Origin: Hofstenia miamia
Taxonomy: Eukaryota; Xenacoelomorpha; Acoela
Length of the DNA stretch: 64,000 bases
Direction of reading: 5' to 3'
Assembly: GCA_004352715.1 (NCBI GenBank)
Contig: SCFE01000071.1
Coordinates: 1,562,584-1,626,583, forward strand
Shown here piece by piece: positions 54,249-64,000 of this stretch (positions are counted from its first letter, which is position 1; each line of letters starts with the position of its first letter). A program made the position numbers and the translations under genes. The notes beneath the pieces were generated by a model that saw only the letters and a list, made by a program, of their open reading frames with translations, was not told where the DNA came from and ran no database searches.

Positions 54249-55002
54249 CTACAGCTCCATTTGCCTGGGGTGATAAGCAGTTGTTCTTTCACTTGTGATT
54301 CCTAATAGCTTCACCAATTCCTGAAATAGTGAACTTTTGAACTGTGGTCCTTGTCTGATGAATTCTGTTAGTCTGTATTTTAATATCCATTCTTTCATTA
54401 TTATTTTTGCTGTTTCTTCTGCTGTCATTTTTATCATTGGTATCATTCTCATATGCTTTGTGAATTAATGTATCATCACTAGCAAATGTTTATATCCTTC
54501 ACTGACTCATGATAGCATTTCTAAATCTATGTGTACTATTTCATTGGGTTGTGTTGCCATTATTTTTGTGTTTCTACATATAACTGTTCATTTTTGTTTA
54601 GATTCCATTTATACCTGGTGGGGCTATTTTTGAGAGTGTCTTGTTTGGGTCCCCTACCTTTTCTCTGATTTCATTCATTGTACCATTATGTTTTCACTTT
54701 TCTATTATTTCATTCTCTATGATTTCCTCATTTAGAGTTATTGGTAATATTGTTTGCCTTCTATTGTCAACATATATTTTAGGTAGATCTTTGTGCTCCA
54801 TATGTGGTAAGAATTGAAATTATTTTTTCTCTCTTCCTCTTTTCTCCATGTCCCTTTGGTACTCTGGCAATGATGTCAAAAAAATCTGAGTTTCCTGTAA
54901 TTTCCTCTTTCTATGTTTTATTGTGAATGTGAACTCGTTCAAGTACTCAATCCATTTCAAAACTATGGATGACTTGTCTTCCAAGAACTTTTTCAACCAC
55001 AC
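54249..55002 (-). pseudogene. Gypsy element 2 RNase H end and integrase core
   Basis: See the element entry: TFTIKHRKRK is the end of RNase H; KEWILKYRLTEFI, GPQFKSSLF and SERTTAYHP are integrase core blocks. Stops and frameshifts occur between them. Confidence 0.75.
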
Positions 55003-55150
55003 TAGTCTGCTGTTGTCTGTTCAATCTTGGAACTCTTTTTGTATTAAAAATGTCTGAACTTTATTATACTCTCTATCAGGTTTGTTCAATTTATTTTTGA
55101 AATGAATTCCAACCTGTTTATAATTTTGATTTTGCAAATGGGTAAATTGT

Positions 55151-57504
55151 GTGTTTAAACCTGGTAGGACAGAACAAAGTTTGTATTGTCCTCATCCATT
55201 CATCAAAAGATAGACAGATTAATTTTGTTACAATTCTTTGTTGAAATGAATTGAATTTAACAATTCATTAAAATATAAGAATTTTGGAGATGACATCACA
55301 CTATCTAGGTTTAATAAATACTGAGTGATGATTTGTTTGTTGTGATCAGAACAGTTGATTTGATTTTGATAGTTAGATTCAGAATGCAGCACACCATTGT
55401 TTGCAAAACATTGCAGTGCTTTGGAATTATCTAATAACCAGGCAATTGAGTAGTGTGAAATCCCTGTTTTTATGGTATACTGATGGTTTTATATTCCTGA
55501 GCCTTGGCAATTTGTATTGTGAGGAGATATCAGTTTCATATTCTCATCAATATTGATATTTTTATATTGTAGTTCCTATATAATGTGGCATAATTGGCAA
55601 GAAGGTGATACAAAAGAAAAGAAATTAAATACTTTATGATTTAAGTTGATTAATATTTTTGATAAGGTTTTTATATAAATTTTCTACTTTTTGTAAACTA
55701 AGTGATAATATGGTAATAGTACCTGTTGGTGAAAGCATTAGACAAAAAGTATCAACTGAAACATTTAGCTGAATTAATAACATGTTTAATAGAAATTGAC
55801 AGACAAATTTTATATTGAAAAAACAAAGTTCATTGAGAAACAGGTACATGTGGTTTGTTAGTACAAGTGTAATATAAAAATAGCTTGCATGAAAAGAGAA
55901 GTTGATAAATTAAACCATTCAGGGTTTATCCTTACTTTTTGTATCAGGTTTAATTCTGTAATGAAATGAGAAAGATAAACATTCAGGCACATGATTAGTA
56001 TTCAAGGACCCCACAGTGTATTTATAGGCATTTGGGTGGCTGCCTTAACCATTCTGCAATAATTATTAGCTTCTGCAATAGTGTTACACACTGCTTTTGA
56101 AAGTGTGTTTTTACAATAGGCATATGAATAGGGGTTTTTCTCTATTTAGCTTTCCTATCAATTCAATTCACTTTATACATAATGTCATCAAACAGCTGGA
56201 TAGCTGACTGTAGGTTAACTATATATTTTAGATTGAAATTTTTGTATGGTAATAAACATAATAAAATTTATTATACATATGAGGTGTCTATGAGCATCCT
56301 CTTAGTTATGGTATTGTATATATTAAACCATGGATCTTCTACTATCATCTTTCTGTAGACTGTATTGGTTGCTCACTTGTATACAGGATCATGTAGTTAT
56401 TTATATTTAGGGCTATTTATATGTAGGTTACATAATAAGTAAAAGCAGCAAAGTTGCATTAATTCCTATATTCTCTCTAATAACAAGAGCAATTAGTGTA
56501 CAAATTCATTTAAGGTAAGCAACAAAGAAGAGCATCACACAACAACATAAACCATTATCACTAAGAGAGTTTCATGAATCACAGCCATTTGCACATTAAC
56601 TGGTGATCACTGCTAGAGGATAACTTCTTGATTGTGTGGTTCGCTTTAGAAATAAATAGAAACAACCCAGTCCAACTCTGATTCCAAAGAACAAATGATT
56701 GGTATTTAAACAGAACTAGCATTTATTATGTTCTAAAAAGAGATGTATTCACCAATTCCACATGGCATCACACCAAAGATCCATCACAAGCAAATGTAGA
56801 AAACAAATGGAGCTGCTGTATTTGTCTCACTTTGTATTATAGAATTTGTACTGAGCTGAGATAGGGTTGCATCAACTAAGGCTTTACCAGATTCTTGCAT
56901 GTATTATCCTTTTCATAGTGGGTATGACTCCAAAATTGTGCCTTCTAATCAATTTAACACTTGTAAATACCAAGACTTAATATCTATTTACAACGTTCTT
57001 TGTAATTCAACAAGTAATGAAAATTAGATTAGATCAATAGCAATTAATTACAGGCTGAAAATCTGACACCAAACCACACAATAGAGGAAGAATCAATCAA
57101 CATCATACAGTGATCACTAGTTATCTTGGAAATTGTTGTGACTCATGGACAGTTCTCAGTGTACTATGTACATTGTGTGATTTCTTACTGTTGCCTACCC
57201 TAATAAATTTTATGCATTGATTGTTCTTGTTATTAACAGGTGTAGCAATAAATACAAGTTCACAACCAAACTGCATTAGCTCATTATTGTTCTTTCAAAT
57301 AAATAAACCTACATATATATAAATAATGTAACAGTCCTATGCACATGTGAACAATCAATGTTGTATGAGTTAACCATACAAATACCTAACTTAACCAATT
57401 ATGTAAACATGTAAGATATAATGGGGCTTGTAAGAACCTCATATGCATAATAGATAATATTATTATCCATAAGAATTTAGATCACAAATTTTGAGTTAAC
57501 CTAA
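55151..57504. other. No gene recognised; repeat-derived
   Basis: The stretch 56,000-56,620 resembles the LTR-type sequence seen at 30,770-31,400 and 45,560-45,980; 57,180-57,260 resembles it in inverted orientation. Otherwise nothing recognised. Confidence 0.4.
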
Positions 57505-57865
57505 TGTAGCATCTCCTACCAGGCCCAATGTCCATTTGTTTAAATCTGATTCCTCAATTCTATGGTAATTGTGTGGGCAAGGATCTAATGGTTTCTTTCT
57601 GCTTAGCACTGTATTAATATGTTTTTGTTAACTGTAATTAGTCAAGACATTAATAATCACTGTTTAGGTGAAGTGGCTCCACAGTACTCCAAATGGTTGG
57701 GCATCCACCCAATGCTGCTCTTCCAGTCAGCAACAGATTCAGCAATCCAAGTTCTTTGAAAAGTCTCAAACACTTAGCTCAATGAACTTAATTATGTGTG
57801 CCTTAACATATGATGGTTATTACTAAGTAATAGACACAATTCAACTTATGCTCTTTTGTAAAGTG
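57505..57865 (-). repeat. LTR fragment or solo LTR
   Basis: Closely follows 52,375-52,725 in order and orientation and ends at the same CA (ctaca), but no primer site follows, so it is a solo LTR or a fragment. Confidence 0.6.
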
Positions 57866-59146
57866 TTCTGTTGTGTTTTAATTTAATGTAGAGTCACTCA
57901 GGGCCTATTTTTTCAATTTTATTATTTGGCACTCTGAAAATGGTGTTACATGTTTTTGACATCCTTATTTAATGATTAGGTGCTAACTATTTGTATCAAT
58001 TTCTTTAATTCAATTTGTACACATTTTTTAGTGTAGTTATTTGATAGAAATATTATTTGTCCCCTCAATTTAAAGTATGTGTAATTGCTTGTTTTAACTT
58101 TGCAAGGAAAATTCTGATTGAAACTGTAAACAGGTAATAATTTACAATTTTTGTAATAAATATCTGAGACTACTGTAGTGAAGAGCACAATAAATTTGTC
58201 TTCCTCAACTGCATTTTATCTTTTTGGCCTTATTATCTAGTAACCCCCCTTAGATTTCATCATCAAAGATCTGGTTATGATAACTATTGCTTAAGATCCA
58301 GTGACAATTCAGGAGGAAACTGCACTGGGCCTGGGGTGCCAAATAGCTCCTTAATGGTGACAGCCTGAATCATGGTCAATTTAGGTTACAATTACATGTA
58401 GGGAATAGCAACTTTTATTAGATCAATGCATACATGCACATAAAATTAGAACACTGCAAATATACTATGTCATTGGTGAACATGAATGCACAGCAATTAT
58501 GTGCCTTTTGTTTATTATTCATTTACATGAGCTGTGATAATAGAACTCTGAGATAAATTGTTTATTGAGCTAGAAATTACAACTAAATACACACAATTAG
58601 CACCTTGGCAAGTAAGGATGGCTTTGTAGATATGGCTTCAGCATGATGCTGTGTGAATTGGTCACTGCTGTAGTTTCTTTCTGGAATTTCTTTATTTATT
58701 AGGGAAATCTGTGTACCACCAATGTTTCTTTCTTTTGTTGGAATGCAGGTCGCTCTCTGCTATGGTAAACTTTGCAACCTTAGATCTTAACTCTTGAGTT
58801 TCCCAGTACAACTAGAGTAGCCAGAGCTCCCCCATGATTCTACATTAACACATAGACTATTGTAAGTCTTCACAACCTGGCTTGGCACTAGCTGCTTTGT
58901 TAATAATTAACTAACAAATTTGCCATTATCATAGACTATCCGCATTCAAATCAATAACTAAATAATTAGCAGCTTTTACTTGTTTTGGTTGGTACTTTGT
59001 TGTTGTTTTGTTCTTCTAGAATTTGGATTTGTTACTGTACCCTACATTGTGCTGTCCACCATTATTAGTTTTTGTTTCTCTGAACCCAGTTGGAGGTTCT
59101 CTTGATTTGCTTGAATTGTTTTTCTGAAAAGTGTTGTCTTTTCTGA
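57866..59146. other. No gene recognised
   Basis: Presumably upstream part of the plus-strand gypsy-like element 3; a 5' LTR could not be delimited. Confidence 0.4.
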
Positions 59147-60244
59147 ATGGAATTTAGTACTTTATTTCATAATGGGACTCCCACTCAGGTTCTCTTCACT
59201 GTGAGTGCTAGCAGCCTGAACATTGCTCTTCACACCATTGGAATTAGTTCAATTGCTTCTCCTTTGTCATTTGATCCTTATTTCATTCTCCCACAGACAC
59301 TGCTATTGCTGGAACCTCAAAACACTGAGATTGATAAACTCTGAGCTGCCCTTGCCAAACAAACCAGTCAAGGTATTGCTTGCAAGCCTAAATTTGTTCA
59401 AGCCAAGATGCTCAATTGAGAGAGAGACACTTCATTGACTCAATCCATGCTTTGGAAATACAACTTCAAACTTTGGTGACACCCCCCAACATCCCCACTG
59501 AGGCAGAGTAGCCCACCTCACTCTTCATTCTCCCAGTCTAGATCTTCTGAGTATGTAACTCATAGTGTTTTACAAGATGCATTGGACATTTTTTCTAAAC
59601 ACCTTTCAGAACAAATTTCTGAAATGATTTCTGCTCGCCTTCTGCGCAGCCCCATTATTTCTGCCTCTACACCATTGACGCCTCAATTTGTTACCCCCAT
59701 TACATCCTTCACAATTGGAGAGCCCATCTTTACACAGTCAGCTTTGACTTAAGTTTCCACATTGACCACAGTTGCCACTCCAGTTCCATATGTGACAAGT
59801 GTGACCATTTCGCCCCCTGCAAATGTAAATACTTGTGTTACCCCCCACTGTCATAGCTCCAATTACTCCGCCACCTTCATGTGATCTGTCTACATCTGCT
59901 TTGAAGAGTGGACCACGTTTTACCCAATCAATCCTACCTACCACTGCTGTTGGAAATGAAACTGCTAACTTATATTAATCATCACTCTATATTACCTAAG
60001 TTCACTTGGAAGATTGATGAAATTTCACAGTCTTTTGAAGAGTGGTTTTTCCTCTTTGAATTAACCATGCAGCAGTACAAAGCTACTCAGGATGCCACCA
60101 TCACTCAATTTGCAACCTACCTTCAAGGTCTCACAGACAACCAGGATGTGAAGACTAATTACCAGCTTCTTATCAGTTATTTTGAGGACCATTATATGGC
60201 GCCTTACATCAAGAATCAATATTGTAATATCCTCTACCAGGCAT

Positions 60245-61325
60245 TGTCACTATATATCTACTGTTACTGTATAACATTAGTCATGTTACTGTGGGTAAGG
60301 ATTTACTTGTTACATACTGCTTGACTTGTTGCTTCCATTAACTTATGTAACTAGGATTAACCATTTACTATTTAGGTGATGAAGCCATGTGGTAATCTCT
60401 CCAATGATCTTTGATGGGCATCTGCCTGAAGCTGATCTCCACATCCAGTTTCACCATTTCATCTGTTTGATTGAGTACCACATCTCAGCTCAATCAATAC
60501 AGTTTATGTGGACCTTATCCTAACTCAGTGTATACTCACAGCATGGCACAACTCGACTTAAACTCTATTTTGTAAAAGTGTTCTATCTATTTGCAACCTG
60601 ACTTGTTACTAGTTGTTTGTTAACTATTACATGTAGCCATTACTGAAATATATTGGCTTATTTAAATATATTTGGTTCAAACAACTTCCTAACTTACATT
60701 TATAATTTAATAAATGTATGGTCACTTTATCAGTCATTTATGGGTCATTAATTTAGATCTAAAACAGTATTAATACATTTCCTAAGTTTTGGTCATCCAA
60801 CCATTTATTGACAATCAATTATTTTAATACATGTAGTAAGGAAGTGCTAGTCAGCTAATCAAGAGAAAACCCCTATACCTAACTTATGTGCACTTTTGTG
60901 GTCTGGCACAGGGACCCTAGAATCATTCTCTGTGATGGATCCAGACCACTACTAAACACCACTCAATTAGCTCAACATCGTATTAAATATTCAAACCATT
61001 GAAGTAGAACAAAATAAGAATTCCAAGTAAAATTCTTTAGCAAACTCTTACAAGGTTTTTTATCTATTTATAGTAATTTCAGAAAAGTACCTGTTGATTC
61101 AAATTTAAACTTCTGCCAAGATGGCAGATAAAAATAATGAAAGTGACTTTGCCCTCTCGTTTAGTCAAAAGTGTTTTTATCAACTGATACTAACCTCTCT
61201 TTTTTAACACATGTTGTTTCTTAGTTGCATAATACAAATAAATTGGAATTATTCTAATTGATTTGATTACAATATTTTTAATCATCTTTTCTTTGATCTT
61301 AATCCATTCTGCTCAATGTATTGCA
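60245..61325 (-). mobile_element. Probable solo LTR inserted in gag of element 3
   Basis: The 1,081-bp block starts tgtcac and ends attgca, so both ends have the TG…CA form. It contains the passages shared with the LTRs at 52,375 and 57,505 in the same orientation and with 30,770-31,400 inverted. Flanks gcat and gctt may be a 4-bp target duplication with one change. Removing it leaves gag in frame. Confidence 0.6.
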
Positions 61326-61723
61326 GCTTATTTCAGATTTATGTGGATGATGCTACAATACAAGATGCTATTATGTGACCTTTCATTCAAGAAGGGCAAC
61401 AACATGCGTACCTACATCACACAGGTGGAAAGGCTGTTCTGTCTAAGCAAGCTCACCCCTGAATATTCAAAACACAATCTCTTTTTGTACATTTGTTGGG
61501 GCTTTCTGCCTAAAATTTGTAGTTGCCTTGAACTCAAGTGTGATCCCAAAGACAATCTGAACTTAATAATTCGTAAAGCCATCAGCATTGTGTATATGCT
61601 GCACAATACTACCAGTATTGACAAGGAAGCTGGAGATCTTAAATCAGGTTCTTCTTCATTGCAGAAGCCCCTACCTCCTCAAGCACTGTTGCTTCCACAG
61701 TAAAAATAGAACTTGAATAGACT

Positions 61724-61768
61724 TGTTGTTTCTGTTGTGGCCAGAAGGGCCATACAAAGTCACAATGC
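61724..61768 (+). other. Gypsy element 3 zinc knuckle
   Basis: Encodes CCFCCGQKGHTKSQC, containing CX2CX4HX4C from its second cysteine. It follows the gag frame after a stop. Confidence 0.8.
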
Positions 61769-61929
61769 CACACAGTCATTCATTTAGTCGCAGATGGCGA
61801 AGGCTTCATCATGATTGAGGCTGGAGACAAAGAGCATCCTCCTGATTCACCTGTTAGCTCTGTTGATCAGTTGAACTAGTTGGAGCGCTTCCTCCTAGAA
61901 AATGTGCACACAAAGTCCTGGTAATCCCT

Positions 61930-62385
61930 TTGCTGTTGCATACTAACATTATCCCTGTAGATATAAAAGGATCTCTGATTAATGTCACCATTGATACTGG
62001 GGCTTCAGCCTCAATCATTAGTGACTCTTGTTGCTCCAAGTTATGTTTGTCACAAAATGATTTACTTCCATCTACTGCACATCTGTTGGATGCCTCTGGG
62101 AATGCATTATCTTTGAAAGGTCATGTACTGAACCTGGAACTACGCATTCAGCAAGAACCATTTGTTGTTGATCTGATTGTTATAGATACCTGCAATCAGC
62201 TGCTCCCTTATGACATAATTCTGGGAAATGACTTTCTCAAGCAGAATGCATGTGTTATCCACTATGGGAAGAACACAATTTCCATCCACAAAAGCAAACG
62301 TAGGCAGGAGCTCACCACCATTCCAGAGCAGGATATCTTTTTAAGTTTTTCTGAAAGTGTAATTGTTGAGCCTTATCATTGGTGA
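61930..62385 (+). pseudogene. Gypsy element 3 aspartic protease
   Basis: A 151-codon open frame with NVTIDTGASASIISDSC (active-site DTGA intact) and LLPYDIILGNDFLKQN, the second conserved block of retropepsins of this family. Cleaves the polyprotein. It ends in TGA at 62,383 before RT, so the pol frame is interrupted. Confidence 0.8.
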
Positions 62386-62427
62386 CATGTTCCCATCACT
62401 ACTGACTCTGCATACACCGGTGATGTT

Positions 62428-63348
62428 ATGGTTTCTGGGCTTAAAATGAAGCATTTCCCTCAAATCAACTTCTCCCACAATCTCTGCCATATTGCTAAAG
62501 GAAAGACATATGTTGCTGTTTTAAATAGTTCTAATTCACTGGTCAAGATAGACCCTTCTCAGTTAAAAATTATTGCAACTCCAGTTCATCAGGAAGTCCA
62601 GGCCACTGCCTGTCTACCAATATTAACTGCCATTCACAATCTGGCAGAACCAAGTGATCCCATTTGGATCCCTCTTGTCAAGTCACTCTCTCACTTGCTT
62701 TGGAAACATCATGAGGTTTTCAACTATGGCTCAATTAGTGTTGGCCAGGCTGTGTGCAAACAACACTCTATAGCAACCAAGAATGATCATCCAATTTGCC
62801 TGCCTGTTAGGAGGGTACCAGAAAACCTCTGCAAAGAATATGAAAAGATTCTGAGTGATCTTATAGAAAGTGGCATTATTAGGGCTAGCAATAGCCCCTA
62901 TGCAGCACCCACCATCTTCATTAAACAAGGTGACAAGTACTGCCTCTGTGTGGACTTTAGGAAGCTTAATGATGTTACAATAAAGGATGCATATCTGCTC
63001 TCACACATCGAGGATCTCCTCTATTATGCTAGTCAGTATAAATTGTTTAGCTGCCTCAACTTGTGCAAAGCATATTGGCAGGTGCCAATGAAACCTGCTG
63101 ATATCTCAAAGACTGCCTTCATCACTCTGTATAGCCTCTTCAAGTGGAAAAATATGGCTTTCAGGCTCTGCAATGCCCCTGCAACATTTCAGTGCTACAT
63201 CACCCATGTACTCAGAAATGGTGCTAATGTACTTGAGCCTGGCATAATGGCCTACATGGATGGCATCCCCATCGCCAGTAACAACTTCTCAGAGCATCTG
63301 GAAAGGCTTGGACATACACTTAATCTTCAATATGAATCTGGTCTCTGA
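62428..63348 (+). pseudogene. Gypsy element 3 reverse transcriptase, catalytic residues lost
   Basis: A 306-codon open frame with all RT blocks in order: PVRRVPENL, IIRASNSPYAAPTIFI, CVDFRKLNDVTIKDAYLL, FSCLNLCKAYWQVPM, TAFITLYSLFKWKNMAFRL, NAPATFQ and YMDGIPIAS. The usual LD in the first catalytic block reads LN, and YxDD reads YMDG, so two of three catalytic aspartates are gone. The frame is long and open, hence the copy decayed by substitution and not by frameshift here. Confidence 0.85.
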
Positions 63349-63557
63349 GTTAGTGGAAACAAGTGTTCCCTTTTGCAACTGCGTGTTCTTTTCTTAGAAC
63401 TTGTCATATCTTCATCAAGAACAACACTAAGGATCATCTGGATAAAATTGAAACCACTTGCTCTTTCAGAGATGTGCAATGCCTGATGGGATTCTTAACT
63501 TAGCAAGAGGAGTTTGATGCTGTTAAGAGAGAACTAAGAAAGATTCCCAGTCTGAAC

Positions 63558-63869
63558 ATGCCTGATTACTCTAAAGAGTTTATTATTGACTGCAACACCA
63601 GTTCTGTTGTGATCAGTGGTATGCTCAGCCAAGACATTGATGGAAGAGAGTGCCTGGTTCAGTATTTCAGCTGCAAGCTCCAAAACACCAAGCTGAATTA
63701 CAGTGCTACAAAATCTGAAATGCTGGCAATAGTGGAAATTCTAAAGAAATTTTGCTTCTTTGCTCTGGGTTGTAACTTCACTGTGCAAACATATAACTCT
63801 GCACTAGCTTGGTTGAATAAATTTTCTGGGGCAAGTCCAACATTTTTGCCCATTGAATTGAATACCTAA
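63558..63869 (+). pseudogene. Gypsy element 3 RNase H
   Basis: The frame FIIDCNTSSVVISGMLSQ, YSCKL-like SCKL, YSATKSEMLAIVE and VQTYNSALAWL follows the RNase H pattern, but DCDAS-type Asp reads N and the TDN-type Asp reads Y; the E in KSEMLAIV remains. Further RNase H end blocks (GRLHNNAD) occur near 63,905 in another frame. Runs to the window edge. Confidence 0.75.
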
Positions 63870-64000
63870 ATGATTTTACATTTTCTATTTAGCACTGTCC
63901 AGGGAGACTTCATAACAATGCAGACTATTGGACAGCTCTCCCTAGCTATGAGTGTGATCTCTGAAAACCACAAGGAGAGAAGACACCATTTGGGTTCATA

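Larger units (their letters stand above)
52745..55150 (-). mobile_element. Ty3/gypsy-like retrotransposon 2, truncated
   Basis: Minus strand: end of RNase H (WLKKFLEDKSS…WIEYLNEFTFTIKHRKRK, 55,002-54,890), integrase core (EWILKYRLTEFIRQGPQFKSSLF, then TTAYHP, 54,452-54,255), a degenerate integrase tail (54,000-53,650), and the ORF3 start (53,216-52,745). Gag, protease and RT are missing. It is the same family as element 1 and, at 53,295, shows the uninterrupted version of the Maverick target. Confidence 0.75.
59908..61860 (+). pseudogene. Gypsy element 3 gag, split by an LTR
   Basis: The first part ends near 60,244 after FEEWFFLFELTMQQYKATQ and LTDNQDVKTNYQLLISYF; after the 1.08-kb insertion the frame resumes at 61,326 with FKKGNNMRTYITQVERLF and SKHNLFLYICWGFLPKI, then the zinc knuckle. 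An earlier region (59,147-59,900) looks like degenerate gag N terminus with many stops. Confidence 0.75.
59147..64000 (+). mobile_element. Ty3/gypsy-like retrotransposon 3 (runs off the window)
   Basis: Plus strand: gag (59,147-61,860, interrupted by an LTR), zinc knuckle, protease, RT and RNase H in the standard order, truncated by the window edge before integrase. Gag and protease are recognisably related to element 1, but it is less A-rich. Stops in gag and between RT and RNase H, and changed catalytic residues, make it inactive. Confidence 0.8.

Overview
The window is animal nuclear DNA: AT-rich, with spliced exons, short and long introns, stops read in the standard code, and a dense mix of eukaryotic transposons. 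The repertoire (DD41D-like mariner with the C-terminal motif SPDLTPMDF, Tc1-like, Penelope, CR1/Jockey-like non-LTR, Ty3/gypsy, Maverick/Polinton) and the gene content fit an invertebrate, perhaps an arthropod; the sequence does not allow a species call.

Left part (1-30 kb). At 0.78-1.65 kb there is a 51-bp minisatellite whose core is a 19-bp palindrome, partly lost in N gaps. At 2.4-5.6 kb lies a decayed CR1/Jockey-like retrotransposon (minus strand: ORF1, endonuclease, RT). The main host gene is a prominin-like pentaspan membrane protein on the minus strand. Thirteen exons (23,964 down to 6,191) were assembled by eye; every neighbouring pair agrees in splice phase. They cover the signal peptide, the first extracellular domain, TM1, the cysteine-rich cytoplasmic loop, TM2 and the first large extracellular loop. 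The exons for TM3-TM5 are not seen. Its introns hold a Penelope RT (8.9-9.9 kb), a MITE (6.5-6.8 kb), a non-LTR RT (16.7-17.9 kb), a dead mariner-like element (18.6-20.3 kb) and a decayed duplicate of one exon (14.2 kb). A short Tc1-like deletion derivative with matching 29-bp ends sits at 28.67-29.28 kb.

Right part (30-64 kb) is transposon on transposon. A Ty3/gypsy-like element on the minus strand (LTR and primer site near 52.4 kb, then gag, protease, RT, integrase, and an unrecognised third coding block) was split by a Maverick at 34,367-47,624. The Maverick keeps ~290-bp inverted ends, a packaging-ATPase fragment, an integrase fragment, a PX-like protein, major capsid protein, protease and penton homologues, all on the plus strand; no protein-primed DNA polymerase is seen. 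A DD41D-like mariner sits a few codons inside the PX gene and a foldback MITE sits further in. A second gypsy copy (52.7-55.2 kb, minus) and a third relative (59.1-64 kb, plus) follow; the third has an LTR inside its gag and changed catalytic residues.

Assembly warning: single Ns at 33,727, 36,038, 37,377, 39,573, 42,300 and 43,006, and the N run at 47,249-47,269, are flanked by nearly identical sequence of 268-940 bp. These are best read as unmerged contig overlaps, so repeated integrase, transposase, penton and ORF3 copies between 33.1 and 47.5 kb are probably not real duplications. No RNA gene and no CRISPR array was recognised.
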